64,000 nt of DNA from Acanthacorydalis orientalis (lineage: Eukaryota; Arthropoda; Insecta; Megaloptera; Corydalidae): positions 28,885,208-28,949,207 of the forward strand of contig CM068314.1 in NCBI GenBank assembly GCA_034766995.1, in the 5' to 3' direction. Within the stretch, counting starts at the first letter, position 1; every line of letters begins with the position of its first letter. Of this stretch, positions 36,270 through 48,199 are shown piece after piece. The position numbers and the translations under genes are program-made. Under the pieces are notes generated by a model, which did no database searches, was not told where the DNA came from, and saw only the letters and a program-made list of their open reading frames with translations.

Positions 36270-38020
36270 CCTTTGAGTATCTCGTGGTGTGCTGTTATAA
36301 GAAAAACCATTTTTCTGAATTCACTTATAACAGTAACTAACATTACGTAATGTATACATTTGTTTTGAATTAAACATAATAGATTAACTGTCAAATTCTA
36401 TATTGCATTTTTTAATTTATCAAACAGCAATTGATTCACTCTCGATTATTTGAAGCAATTCTTTAAAAGAAAGTACTTATGTTTTTAATTTTATTGATAA
36501 AGTATGAGTATTCAATTTATTAACCATTTGTAATCAGAATAATTTAATATAAAATTATTCTAAACACTATTAAATGTTTAAATTTTTTTCATTTCATTTT
36601 TTTAAATGTTATAAATACATAGGATGAAGTCTCTCTCTTTCCTTTCTCAGTTGGCACCCACGATATGTTTTGCATGCATTGCATTTTTCAAAAACCTATT
36701 TTATTAGATTAATTTTTAACAAGCAACTATTGAATATCAAATTTGTTATGAACTATAAAATTTAATTGAATACGGATGAAACAATTCTGTTCTAATTTTT
36801 AAAAACAGATATACATATCCTGATATATTATTTATATCTACAATATTTGAAACAATTCAATAAATAAAGCTACTACAAAGTCATTCGAACAAAAATGTCT
36901 CAAACTATTTCAATAAAAAGTTTCTACATAAAGCAGATGTTCTGTAAATCAGTAAAATGTAGTCTACAGTTAATAACATGCTTAATATACATGTGGCAAG
37001 AGTTAAGATCCGTCAGAATTTAAGAATCATTTGGTTTTATATATCTTATTAAGATAAAGATAAGAAGAAAAAAAATAAAAAGAAATATGAGTATAATTTT
37101 ATAAAAAAATTCATGACGAAAAACAATTAAAAAATAGTTTAATCGCTAAGTATGCAATAAAAAATGAGCTAAAAACAAGTCAAAACTTTAACTTTATAAA
37201 AAAAATATTAAAAGCAAAAATATGAAGTCTAATAAAAATTTAATAAGTTACGTCGAAGAAAATAATTTAACAAATTAAATAGAAACTCAAACAAGAAATA
37301 CAGCAATATTAACAAAATATCAATTATTAAATTATTTTTACATCACAAATGATATTTTTTGTTAAATATGAGTTTTAATGTAAATATCTTTAATTATCAT
37401 CGTGTATTTATTTTCTTTAATAACTTTAATTTGTTTTATATTTGTAAAATATTCTTTTGTAAAGAACATGATATTTTCTAATTTTATAAAAAAATCTTTT
37501 TACTCCACGAAAAAATTAGTAATATTTGAAATTAAACTAACTTCTGCATTTTTTTTTAATTAAATATATTTAAAAGAAAATTTAGTATGTTGAAAATGAA
37601 TCAACATATTTTAGAACCTGAAACATATTTTTAATTTTTCAAAAAAAATGTTCAGTGTTTTACAAAAGTAGTTATTTACATTTTTTTAATGAAATCTTTA
37701 ATTAAATAATAACTCTCTCTTTTCTATATGAAATAAATTAGATTTGATAAAGAGCAATTCAAAATTTTAAAAAGTAAATATGAATCAAAAACGATAATCT
37801 TAAGAAAGTGACATAAAACATCTTTACAATCATTGACAAACAAATTAATATCGACAAATAATTTATTTATTTTTTTCGATTCGTATAAATAAATTATTTT
37901 TTTAATAAAACATATTCTTGTATGGAAAGAAATAATGCAAAGCACAAATATTTCAAAAACACAGATATAATAATTTTTATAACATGAAAGATATGCTATT
38001 TATAATAATTACTAAAGATG
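36270..38020. other. AT-rich sequence, SSR-free
   Basis: Nearly 1.75 kb without a TA tract, island or recognisable element. The frames are short and lysine/asparagine- or phenylalanine-rich noise. Confidence 0.5.
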
Positions 38021-38029
38021 AATCTATTC

Positions 38030-38420
38030 GAAAATATCGCAAAACTTCGAAGGCACAACTGTGTCTTCTATTCGAATACCGCTATTAAAATGCAAATACG
38101 CAATTGCAGCCCCGTCGAAAGTCACTCGTGCATTCTACCACGATATATTTTCATCACTATGGCATTACGTTCACTCGCAGTCAGTGTTAGGAGACGCAAT
38201 GTTAACATTTCTTAATACAGTACAAGGCATCTCTAAAGACCCAATAAAAAAATGAAAAAATATATATTCATGATTTTTCCCGACCGGAAATGTGAATATT
38301 AACCCCTACAAATAAAAATGACTTCTCATTTGAATGTTTTACAATTTAATGCGTTTCGAGTCTCTCTCGTTCTCGCACGTATATTTGTCTACGTTTCCTT
38401 GCGGTCGTGTTTTGACAGGG
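38030..38420. other. GC-richer island, candidate regulatory DNA
   Basis: The island contains ATTGCAGCCCCGTCGAAAG, GAGTCTCTCTCGTTCTCGC and CCTTGCGGTCGTGTTTTGAC. Two overlapping 64- and 65-codon frames in different registers (38018 and 38061) indicate low stop density rather than a gene. Confidence 0.28.
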
Positions 38421-38708
38421 GTCTTACGTACTGTTTGATAAATTGTTTCATAAAATTTTATGTAGATTGGTTCAATGCAATTCTGTAATATGAATCATTT
38501 TCATTTTAAATTGTCCTTTTAAAAGTAATTATTTGCGATTACATATAAAAAAATATACTCAACTTTGTGTATCGCTTATTTACATTTGTGATTAAAATAG
38601 AATGCTTTTCAAATTATCATTCAAATTAAAAGAAGGAAGTAAATGAAACAGTAATGTATACAAATCATATTAACATTAATTACGGTAAAACTGTAAACAG
38701 TTTTATAA

Positions 38709-38711
<3 letters not shown>

Positions 38712-38764
<53 letters not shown>
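38712..38764. repeat. (TA)n, about 53 bp
   Basis: A clean TA run. Confidence 0.92.
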
Positions 38765-38766
<2 letters not shown>

Positions 38767-39812
38767 TTGTTTTTCACATACATTTTCATTTGCGCGGATA
38801 AATATTATTCAGAAATATTTTCTTTTATATATTTTTTTCAAATTATTTTCATTGAAAATATCATCATAAAAAACTCTAGAACTATTGATAAAAACCATAA
38901 TTTGAAACTGAATATATATGAAGAAAAATCTATCAAGTCCTATAAATGTAATTATTGTACAAGTTGCAAGTGAAAGTTGAACATTAAAAATATTATTATA
39001 GTAAACTGCTACGCACATATATTTTATTTAGTATGTAAGCATAAAAACTTCATTCCATAGATTCAGAAACATAATAATTTTAATGAAAAAATAAATAAAA
39101 CTGTAAGAACAGACTTTTAGATTTACAGTTAATGTGGCAGAGATTATTAATTGTATTCGAAGTTTGAATCTCAATATACAACATTTCCTATTTTATTGAG
39201 AAAATAATTTCTTTCGATATTTTCAAATTTGTTACTTTCATTTTATCAGTTTTAAAATAAATTAAAAAAAAAATGAAAAGGCTATGTGTTTTGTATGGGA
39301 AGTAATATTACCGACTTAGTGCTGCACTAAGGAGTGACAACTCGACTCCTTTTTAAAATAATGAAAAGAAGTCTATTTTTTTGATTTAAAGTTTTATTTT
39401 GACAGTGAATACTAGTAGATATAACTTAAAACTAATGTTGCGATCTGGATACTAACTTGTCTGTCGCATAGCGTGGCCGGTTTATATATATTTTCGGGAG
39501 GTATAGTAATTGTAATTCTAGGTATTATACAGTTTAATTTTCTTTGCACAATACTAACGATACAAGCCATTAGCTTATAATACAATAAATTAAGATACTT
39601 TTGAATTCTTTGATACTTAATGAATGTGGCCCTTTTGAATAAAGGTAGGTTTTTCTATACATTTAAATTGCCTGTAAAATAAATTAATTTTAAAAACTGG
39701 AATTACAAAGTTAATATTGTGATTTCAAAATATGCTTCATTAGATAAATAAATAAACGAATAAAGGTATCTATGATTCTTTAACACTATTTAAAGGAAAC
39801 TCTATTTTTTTT

Positions 39813-39815
<3 letters not shown>

Positions 39816-39864
<49 letters not shown>

Positions 39865-39869
39865 CGTTG

Positions 39870-39908
<39 letters not shown>
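39816..39908. repeat. two (TA)n tracts split by AAACCGTTGCT
   Basis: 45 bp and 38 bp of TA around an 11-bp non-repeat insert whose near-complement follows the second tract. Confidence 0.92.
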
Positions 39909-39911
<3 letters not shown>

Positions 39912-39924
39912 CAAACGGGTTTTT
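39860..39924. repeat. inverted arms enclosing a (TA)n tract
   Basis: AAAACCGTTGCT ends one TA tract and AGCAAACGGGTTTT follows the next. The two arms are reverse complements apart from two single-base indels, and they enclose about 38 bp of TA. This would fold into one long hairpin and differs from the plain SSRs around it. Confidence 0.6.
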
Positions 39925-40139
39925 AATCAATTTGAAAATGGACTGTATGTAATCATTGAATATTACATTTCAAGTTGTTATTTTCTGAACACGCCGTATT
40001 TTATATTTAAAAATATACGTTATATGTTAATATCAAACAAGCTTCAAATCTCATTTACAATAATTCTTATCAGTTCATGTCAATCACTTGAATGCGAATA
40101 GAATTATCATTTAAGTTTTACCATACACGTTTAAAATAT

Positions 40140-40650
40140 ATTTAATGCGTCCCTCCCGAAAAAAAGAGCCACACTTAAATACGATCTTATGACTAATATA
40201 CGTCGGTGCCTAAGCCACTGAACATTCAAAATCCCATAAAAACTAATAGTTAGCATATTTTCATACTTCGCCACTCTCAGATCACATAAGCAAATCATAT
40301 TTAACAAGAAGTTCGGGGGCGAAGAAAATTTACCCCACGAAGTCATCAGCATTATTGGCGAGATAAGTCGCCGAGTCGCACAATTTCACGTGGCGCGTTC
40401 GAAAACAAAGATGCATATAGAGTTTTATGTGGACGATGTATATATTCGTCGTTCACATTTCGAACGTGTTATGAATATATGTCTCTCTGTAATCGTAAAG
40501 TCTCGATTATCGCAAACGATATGGTTTGATTCTGTGCCAAAAAGCCGGTTGCATTACACAGTTTTCTCGCCGAGTTCCGTTCATTGCCGTTGTCTAATCT
40601 TAATGTACGGTTACAACTGAATAAGAGTCTAACTCGAGCTCTTTCTTCAT
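40140..40650. other. 500-bp GC-richer island, both strands open in part
   Basis: TTTAATGCGTCCCTCCCG, AGTCGCCGAGTCGCACAAT, TTCACGTGGCGCGTTCG (CACGTG E-box) and TTTCTCGCCGAGTTCCG fall here. Frames of 62 to 76 codons are found on both strands. None has a recognised domain. Confidence 0.3.
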
Positions 40651-40705
40651 TACACACAGAAATCTTAGATCACTTAGATTAAACGATTGTATTTATACAC
40701 TTTTT

Positions 40706-40721
40706 ATACACACACAATAAA

Positions 40722-40818
<97 letters not shown>

Positions 40819-40826
40819 ATATATGT
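40706..40826. repeat. compound SSR (CA)n(TA)n(TG)n(TA)n
   Basis: ACACACACAATAA, about 80 bp of TA with two C interruptions, 17 bp of TG, then TATATATG. Confidence 0.92.
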
Positions 40827-41561
40827 AAACAAATATATTTGTGATAAGAAGAAAAATACTGTATGAATAATATTCATAAAATGAAAATAATAAATTTATC
40901 AACAAAGCAGATCATTTAAAAAATACATCGATTATAATATATGCTAAATATATTTACTAATTAATATTAGAAGTAAAATGTTCAATTAATTATCAAGGAA
41001 CAAAATTTGTTAAGAAGATTATTAAAATAAACCTTAAATATTAATTTCATTTTTAAGTTTACTATTGTTATTAAGTTTATTATTGTTTCTGGTGGTTTGT
41101 AATTAAATGATGTTAGTATTGTATTTAAATCAAGGAAACAATAATAATTTAAAGACTATCATTAATACACCGTATTAAGTTAATTAAACATAGCGAGAAG
41201 TTCATATTAATATATACTTTAACGAAATAGAAAAATGATATACTTTAACTGATTTTCAGACCATAAACTATTAGACTATTATTTAGACATCAATTATATC
41301 TAAATTTATGAATTAAATTAGAACATATACATATCTATACAAATTTATTATCAGTCGTTCCGATTGTCGGCAAAGAAATATTATTATTGTATAATTCGTT
41401 TGAGAGTCAAATAAAATATAAAATATTTATAAATGACAACATATACTAATTTGTATACATACTTTCATTATATATTTCCAATAAAAAAATATATAATACA
41501 TTTTTCAGACAATATAAATCGGTCAAAAATTGTGAACAGATATTAGTTTGAAATCTTTCCT

Positions 41562-41927
41562 GTGACCTATGCAACTTTATACTCAACACCGTCGACAACT
41601 AATGTATGCGCTAGGTGCATTTACATATTCCAATCACATCCGTTCGAGTTATCGCTGTCAGTAATCACTGGAGGCGCTCATGCGAGATATTGTTTCTGCT
41701 CTGTCTTGATTTTCACCTCCTTTCGCATATCTGCATCCAGACATATTCGTTGGTCTTTGTCGTATGCAGTTAATCTCATATCAATATTCTTATCAAGCGT
41801 CCCGTATCGATACGTTTCAAATTCCACACTTGATGAAGTTTTCTTGAAATACGTAGTTTTTCCAACAGCTACATGTATTGACGTAATAACTGTTTTGGTC
41901 TTTTTTGTTTCGTATTTGTCTACATGA
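41562..41927 (+). other. unrecognised 121-codon ORF in a mixed-composition island
   Basis: The frame is open from 41562 to 41927, with a Ser/Thr/Val-rich composition and clustered hydrophobic residues (CFCSVLIFTSFRI, ISIFLSSVPYRYV, DVITVLVFFVSYL). No domain or motif is recognised. The sequence has pyrimidine-rich strings and scattered CpG, more like an unconstrained island than a codon-biased exon. The length is notable for 75-80% AT DNA, but stops are rarer where GC rises. Confidence 0.2.
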
Positions 41928-42529
41928 ATGAAATAGAGTTTAGTTTCTTGTACATTTACTTATTTAATATGATTTATATGAAAACGTCAATAGTATATTA
42001 TTATTAAACTTCAGGTCTACAAAGTTACTTTTTCAATTAAGATATGTCTTACATGAATGATTCTTGAATTTATTTTGAAATAAGTGTTTGCCGTATATTT
42101 ACATTTATGTAATGAATAAATATATTGTTGCAGGTTAAAATTCATAATTTTCAAAAATTTCAAGCAGAAATTTCTTTCTAATATTTAATAAAAGAAATAA
42201 GTGTTATACTCGTATAAAATTAAATCAGTTTTTAAAATCACATTTTTCGTGTTAGATTCATAATAAAAGAAAAATAATTAACTGTTCATTAATTTAAAAA
42301 ACACTAGTATATTTTAAATCAATTGATGTGTTTATCTTATAAATTAACGTAGAAAAAAAATCAATATCACGAAAATTATTGAACACTAGAAAATAAGTGA
42401 TATCTCAAACTGTTTCTATTATTTTTTTTAAGAAAATAAATTGAAAAATCGTAAAGATTAGTTCGAACGATTAGTTATCTATATTTTAATAAATATGTAC
42501 ACTTAAATACTTTTTACAGTAGTTAACCA

Positions 42530-43140
42530 TTAACAAATTGTACAACCGTGTCATGGGTGTTTCAATACAATCCTGAGACGAAACGCCAGAACATGCAGTA
42601 GATTGGAATATGACCCAAGGGGTCTCGTTTGTAAAAATTCAGAATAAAAATCATTCTGATTACCTTTCTCGATAAACATGGTGTGATCTATTAAGAATTT
42701 AATTAGTCATGATCTGTGTCTGAAAGGCAAACAATTAATAGTACAATGTTCGTTGAACGCATTTCTCGTATGCGACCAAAATTTCGGGTGGTTCTTGTTA
42801 CATAACAGTGTAACTGCCCATTCTGCACTGATTGTAAACACGGTGTTGTTGCGATCAATTACTCTCCCTATTTACCTGACTTGGCACCAATAGACTTTTT
42901 TCTCTTTCGTAAAATGAAAACTGTTCTCAAAAGGAAACGATTTCAGGGCGTAGAAGATATTGAAAAAGTGTAACCGTCAAATTGAAATCGGTTTCTTCGG
43001 ACGTTTCTTCTGCCGATTGTTTTCAAAAACCTTTCGAAACCCGTTTCCAAAAACATTTCAATAAATGAATTAAATAGGGATTATTTTGAATAAATATCAA
43101 ACATCTTTCGTTTTACTTAAATTGTGCTTCTTTTCATTGT
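42530..43140 (+). mobile_element. mariner relic, catalytic domain only, heavily mutated
   Basis: Translated blocks in order are TTVSWVFQYNPETKRQNMQ, ILITFLDKHGVIY, GQTINS-like RQTINSTMFVERISRMRPKF, NYSPYLPDLAPIDFFLFRKM and KTVLKRKRFQGVEDIEKV, then a degenerate GDYFE-like terminus near 43075. These are the catalytic domain of a mariner transposase of the (Y/H)NPETKRQ type. The position of the first catalytic Asp has become Val in TTVSW. The second Asp block (HDN) is degraded to HNSVT-like sequence, while the third (PIDFF) remains. I cannot define terminal repeats, so the edges are approximate. Confidence 0.78.
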
Positions 43141-43726
43141 ACCATTCCGGAAAATTAATTGTCAGAAGTCTTATGAGAGAAGATTGCTCATAAAAAATAA
43201 TCAAAACTAATTATTAAACAATATTAAGGGTTTTAATATAATCAGTGTACATCAACAATCTCAAATAATTGTCTTTTCAATATCCGTCGTTTAGTATCGC
43301 AGGTCAATATTAAGTCTAGCATTATAATTGAAATTTGAAACTAATCCCACACAATGCATCAATAAAAAATAGTACATGTCTTAGAACACATGTAACAACG
43401 ATGATTGAAATAGATGCACGTAATCAATTTTAAAACTGAGTAGAGCCAATTCAGTTTAATAACTCAATAATGAATAAATAAATGACTGACGAGTCAATCA
43501 AACGATCATCATTCTGACAACGTGTGACACTCAACAAACCGAACTCGAAACACCATCACACACGTCGTAAATAATATAATATTATGAATATGAAGCCACA
43601 AATACTCATTTCAACCTCATCAATACCTGTCTAATGTCTACATCGAAATAAATGAATAATTGCGTTGCAGTGACGTATGCATATGTTATATATTAGTGTA
43701 GGGGATATATGAAACAATGAATTTTA

Positions 43727-43750
43727 ATATATATATATATATATATATAT
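43727..43750. repeat. (TA)n, about 24 bp
   Basis: A clean short TA run. Confidence 0.8.
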
Positions 43751-43910
43751 GCATTAAATCATTTTAAACTGGCTTGATTTTGCTGTCAATATCCTTTATA
43801 GACTTTATAATTTATAAATGATTACTGGAATAAACTAAATAAGTAATCTAATATATTAAAATAAAAACCTTTATCTAATTAGAAACTTGTATATAATTTG
43901 TGAGAGTAAA

Positions 43911-43922
43911 ATTATTATAATT

Positions 43923-44000
<78 letters not shown>

Positions 44001-44010
44001 CATATACATA
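43911..44010. repeat. compound SSR (TTA)n(TA)n
   Basis: About 27 bp of TTA units lead into 46 bp of TA and two shorter runs. It is the only sizeable trinucleotide partner in the window. Confidence 0.92.
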
Positions 44011-44279
44011 AATGCATACTGTGAAATAGTATTAATTTTAAATACAATTCTTTTATTATTGGAAACATTTTGTATATTTTTTGTAAAAATATAGTTATCG
44101 TCGAAACGAGTTTTACTTCTACTTTCGTACGAAAAAAATACAATATTTTAAATTGCACATGTGCCTTTAAAAATGATATCTTTATTCACTCTGTTCATAA
44201 CTCTATTATCGCAATAATTTAAATCCGCTTTTCGTCCAGCCATCATTGTTGAATTTATCGCCACTGTCCTCTACATATT

Positions 44280-44600
44280 TTATTTGTTTTGTTTGTATAT
44301 GTACACACGGAGAGACCCCTTAGATCTCCTCATCCGAAATGTATTTTTTCCTATATTGTTGCTTTGTGTGTGTAGTTCGAATTAATCATATGCAAATGCA
44401 TTGATTTCAGATGAGATAGGGTCAAAGCTCACTTGTTTAATTTGGTTTCCGTGTTCAAATAGAGCGGGCCGCAGCTATTACTCTGCTGGTCACTCTCTCC
44501 GACTGTGTCTGGTCGCGGCGAATGTAATGTCGTCTATTCTACACTACATGTGCGTACATCCAGTTCGTATAAAAGTTGGTAGGTTCTATCGAGATATGAT
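44280..44600. other. GC-richer island with octamer motif
   Basis: ATGCAAAT (44390-44397), the POU octamer, sits next to a homeodomain-type TTAATCAT. GC-rich sequence follows (AGAGCGGGCCGCAGCTATT, GTCTGGTCGCGGCGAATG). A 99-codon frame from 44401 is open, with no recognised motif. A TTGATTTCAG splice-acceptor-like string precedes it at about 44401-44410. Confidence 0.3.
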
Positions 44601-44907
44601 AAACGTTGTAGAAGAAAATGACTTGTTTTATTCATATTTTCTTCTGTATCACTTCAAATCACATTTAATATTAATATTCGACGCTAACAAATATTCGTAA
44701 CAACTGATTTTTGATTTTATAAAAAAAAATAATATTAATAATTTTTATTTTGTTATATTATTCTCTCGCCCTCTTACATACTTTAAAGACATTTTTAAAA
44801 ATGTGGTTATCTCAAAACACTAATTTAAACTTTATAGAATTTACATTTTCATCACACTGCATTCCGACACTGTAACTAAAACTCATTTTCTCATGTTAAT
44901 TCTTTTT

Positions 44908-44952
44908 CCACATTAGAAACCATAAGTTTCTAATGTGGTTCACATTAGAAAC
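44908..44952. repeat. 13-bp perfect inverted repeat plus a third direct copy
   Basis: CCACATTAGAAAC (44908-44920), a 5-nt loop CATAA, and its exact reverse complement GTTTCTAATGTGG (44926-44938) form a perfect hairpin. It is followed after two bases by CACATTAGAAAC (44941-44952) again in the first orientation. It lies about 60 bp left of the possible piggyBac-like end. Confidence 0.85.
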
Positions 44953-45011
44953 CACATTATAAATCACTTTCGATTGAATATTTATTGAAGAACGGGAAAA
45001 TAAATATTATT

Positions 45012-45060
45012 TTAACCCATTAAGCACCGCTGTTACGTACACGTAACATTAATTTTGGAA
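45012..45060 (+). repeat. possible piggyBac-like terminus after a TTAA site
   Basis: A TTAA tetranucleotide (45012-45015) is followed at once by CCCATTAAGCACCGCTG and then the palindromic GTTACGTACACGTAAC. PiggyBac-superfamily elements insert at TTAA and commonly begin CCC(T/A)TT..GC.C, so this could be an end of such an element extending to the right. I did not find a matching GGGTTAA terminus within the next 2 kb and recognised no transposase, so it may be a solo or decayed end, or chance. Confidence 0.3.
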
Positions 45061-46380
45061 TTTTTTTTTCTGTTAAAAATATTTTTCTTAAACCTTTTTT
45101 TTATATAGTAGTAAACATTGATTCAATAATAATAAAGCACCATTATCATTTTTTCATGTTGTAAACCTTTATTGTTTTACAACGATGTTTTAAAATTATA
45201 TTTGGCGAATACTAAACTAATTTAATCATATCTGATCTATCTTAATCAAACACATTTAAAATCGATTTTTGACACACCTGATATCCACTTTAGCTAACTC
45301 GACAATTTTTTTATATTTTTGACCTGGCCTGACCTAACATTTTCTATTTTTATCGAAAAAATCGACTTTGTCAAAAACCGCTTTTTAGAAACGTCATAAA
45401 TTAAGCTATAGATCCTCAAATTTCTAAAAATTGCGCATTGACGGTTTTCAGAACTCCGCCCAAAAAACAAATAAATACCATAATGAATTTAATAAAAGAA
45501 GAATACCTCATAATAATGATTGTTGGTAATAAGAGCAAAATGCATCATATTCAAGTTTAAAACTCTGCAAAAATATAACTAAACATTCGTTTTTCATAAG
45601 AAAAAATATTTAATTTTTAAAAATTCTTTAAACAAAGTTAAAAAAATAACTTAAAAATTAGGCAACTCGTTCAGCAAATAACACATGTTTATTAGAAAAA
45701 TAAATACTTAATTAAATATAATAAATGATGCATAGTTTTTAAATATCTCAATTAAAATTTCACTTAAAATTTACAAAAGTATCTACTTGCCTTATATTAC
45801 AAATTCTATAATACAAGGATACCTTCTCTAGTTCTGAACGAACTATAAACTAATTCAAAAATGCTTACTAATCACAAATGCAATTCACTGGGAAACGAGT
45901 GCTTGATTTCTGACGAAGTGAATTTTTATTTCCATACATTTACATTAATTCTTTTCATGCCAGTCATTTCGAGTTAAAAAGACAAAGGCCTCTTATCGCG
46001 ATCGGTAATTAGAAAAAAGTCACCGGGCGAATAATCATTTTCAATCATTTTTGACACAGACACTGTTCAGAAATCGTGAAATCGCTGTTAATGATTACAT
46101 AAAATTAAAGTCGCGTTCTATTTTAATATGATTTTGATTAGGTAACAACATGCAAACGCAATACGAGTTTTTGTCGATACATTAATAAATTGTGTTGGTT
46201 TTGTATGATTGAGTTATTGTAAATATGAATTTTTGTTGACGATTATAATTGATGAATCAGTATCTTTATACTGTAGTATAATTGGTAAATTCAATTGAAT
46301 ATATTAATATTATAGACTTTTTTTAATGAAAGTCACTTTTTAACATACAATTTAATGAGTTTTCTTAAATTACAGTACGT
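45060..46380. other. AT-rich sequence, possibly interior of a decayed element
   Basis: TATCGAAAAAATCGACTTTG, AACCGCTTTTTAGAAACGTC and GACGGTTTTCAGAACTCCG are less repetitive than the background. They could belong to the element whose end is suggested at 45.0 kb. No frame is readable. Confidence 0.3.
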
Positions 46381-46388
46381 GCTTAATA

Positions 46389-47629
46389 TTAGATTGGTAC
46401 AAAAATAATTGCAGTTTTTACGTATCGATAATGTCAGTTAAAAATTATATTTATTAATCAAAACAAAGACCATTGGCCTGCACACATTTCTCCCAACGGG
46501 AAACAAGTTTGTTTATTCTTACAAGATAGAATTCTCGAGTCCTGGAATTAACAAATTCATCGAAAGTGCTTTGAGATGATGCTTGATCTTTGAAAACCTT
46601 CTTTCGTAGGACATTACCCAAATGTTTTAAAAAAGTAATAATCTGTCATAGACAGGTCCAGAGAATAAGGTGGGTCAGGTAAGATTTCAGAACCCAGTTC
46701 ATTTATTTTTTTTAAAGACATTTGTGAGAACGAAGTCGAACGTTATCATGAAGAAGAATTGGTCCTCTTCGATTAACTTATGCTGGCCGTAAAAGATGCA
46801 ACTTCTGATACATTTTTTCAATTTCCTGGTAATACTTTTCTACTGTTATTGTTTCACCAGGATTTAAGAAGTTGTAGTGCATGATCCCACTTGCCGATCA
46901 CTAAACAGTGACAATAATCTTTTTTTCATAACGCTTCGATTTAGGGAACTGTTTTGGTGTTTCTCTTCGGTCCAGCTACTGTGATGAACGTTTCTGATAG
47001 TTATAGAGAATCCAATTTTTATCACATGTAACAATGCGATGAAGAAAGGGATTATTTTTGTGACGCAAAAGGAACGCAGAGCAGAGTTCATACGACACCC
47101 ATTTATCCAGCTTTTCTGTTTTTCTAATCAGGCTCAAATATCGAACAACTGTTGAATGATCAACATTGAGCTCTTATGCCACCTCTCGAGTTGTTTTACT
47201 TGGATCCGGTCCAATAACGATTCTTAGATCATTATTGTCTATAGCTGAAGGACGTCCACATCCCTCCGCATCATCAAGGCTTTCGTTTCCATTACGACAT
47301 TTTTGGAACCAGTGTTGAGCTGTACGTTCACTAATTGACTCTTCACCGAAAACGAATTTGCTATTTCGAGCATGTTCTGTTGCTTTACGTCCCAATTTAA
47401 ACTCAAACAACAAAATCGCGAGTATTTGCTTTTTTTCCATAACTAATTTAAAAGGTTATATCCAACAATATTGAAGAATAAAAACAATAGATATAAGCTG
47501 AAATCCGCAATGTTACTTTATTATTTACAATGATGTACCACATGACTGTAACAAAAGGTAACGGTAACTAGAAAAATTGGCGCTAAAATAAAAATCATAA
47601 AAACCGAAATTATTTTTAAAACAACCTAA
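46389..47629 (-). mobile_element. mariner transposon, near full length, TA target site duplication
   Basis: The left terminus TTAGATTGGTACAAAAATAA and the right terminus (reverse complement TTAGGTTGTTTTAAAAATAA) form a degenerate inverted repeat, each flanked by TA (46387-46388 and 47630-47631). The 1.24-kb length is about 80 bp shorter than the 22.7-kb copy of the same lineage. The transposase pseudogene runs on the minus strand, so the element lies in the opposite orientation to the 22.7-kb copy. The right end has the more divergent repeat. Confidence 0.93.
46454..47440 (-). pseudogene. mariner transposase pseudogene with intact N-terminal 88 codons
   Basis: From ATG at 47440 the frame stays open for 88 codons: MEKKQILAILLFEFKLGRKA, the helix-turn-helix block ESISERTAQHWFQKCRNGNE, then SLDDAEGCGRPSAIDNNDLR and up to TTREVA. 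A stop replaces the next residue. Recognisable sequence then continues (NVDHSTVV, PFLHRIVTCD with the first Asp region, WTEEKHQNSS in a shifted frame), ending in LVSRWEKCVQANGLCFD and a stop at 46454-46456. The CXXXNGXXFD-type C-terminus is that of the cecropia/Hsmar1-like group. Nonsense and frameshift changes make it non-functional. Confidence 0.88.
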
Positions 47630-47770
47630 TATAATGTACATGTTTAATATAGATATTCAAATTACTGAGTAAAATTAACAACATTCGTAACAGAAAACAA
47701 AAGTTTATGTACTTGTATTATTTTGCAATTAGCATATCTAAACTGTTAAAATGTTAATCATTTCATAATT

Positions 47771-47777
47771 TATATGT

Positions 47778-47828
<51 letters not shown>
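47771..47828. repeat. (TA)n, about 48 bp
   Basis: Entered through TATATGTATACATA, a small palindrome. Confidence 0.92.
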
Positions 47829-47831
<3 letters not shown>

Positions 47832-48040
47832 TCTAGAAAATAACTCATTGACGAAGTTAAGAACAAGATTGATTTTTTATAAAAAAAAACAATATTACTA
47901 TTAGATCTGCTTTATTCACATACTCATAATAATGGTTCCAACATAGAAGCACCGGGAAAACTGCACTAATATAATAATTCAAATATTTGATCAATAAGCA
48001 TTTATTATAACAAAACCCATTTTAATATTATTGTATGCGT

Positions 48041-48067
48041 GTATATATATAGATAGATAGATAGATA
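48041..48067. repeat. short (TA)n(GATA)n
   Basis: TATATATA followed by four GATA units. Confidence 0.85.
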
Positions 48068-48199
48068 CATTCGAGTAGATAAAATAAATTTGCAATTCGC
48101 ACCTTCAACGATATGTTTAAACAAAAAGCTATAATTTTTTATACGTTAGGTTATACATACTTGCGTGTATGCGTGTAATATTCAATTAATAAATATGTA

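Noticed and set aside
38018..38255. Two overlapping plus frames of 64-65 codons
   Set aside because: Different registers over the same DNA, no start context advantage and no recognised domain.
46864..47091. 75-codon minus frame inside the 46.4-kb mariner
   Set aside because: It is mostly a shifted frame of the transposase pseudogene (contains TEEKHQNSS and SLFSDRQVG from the frameshifted region), not a separate gene.
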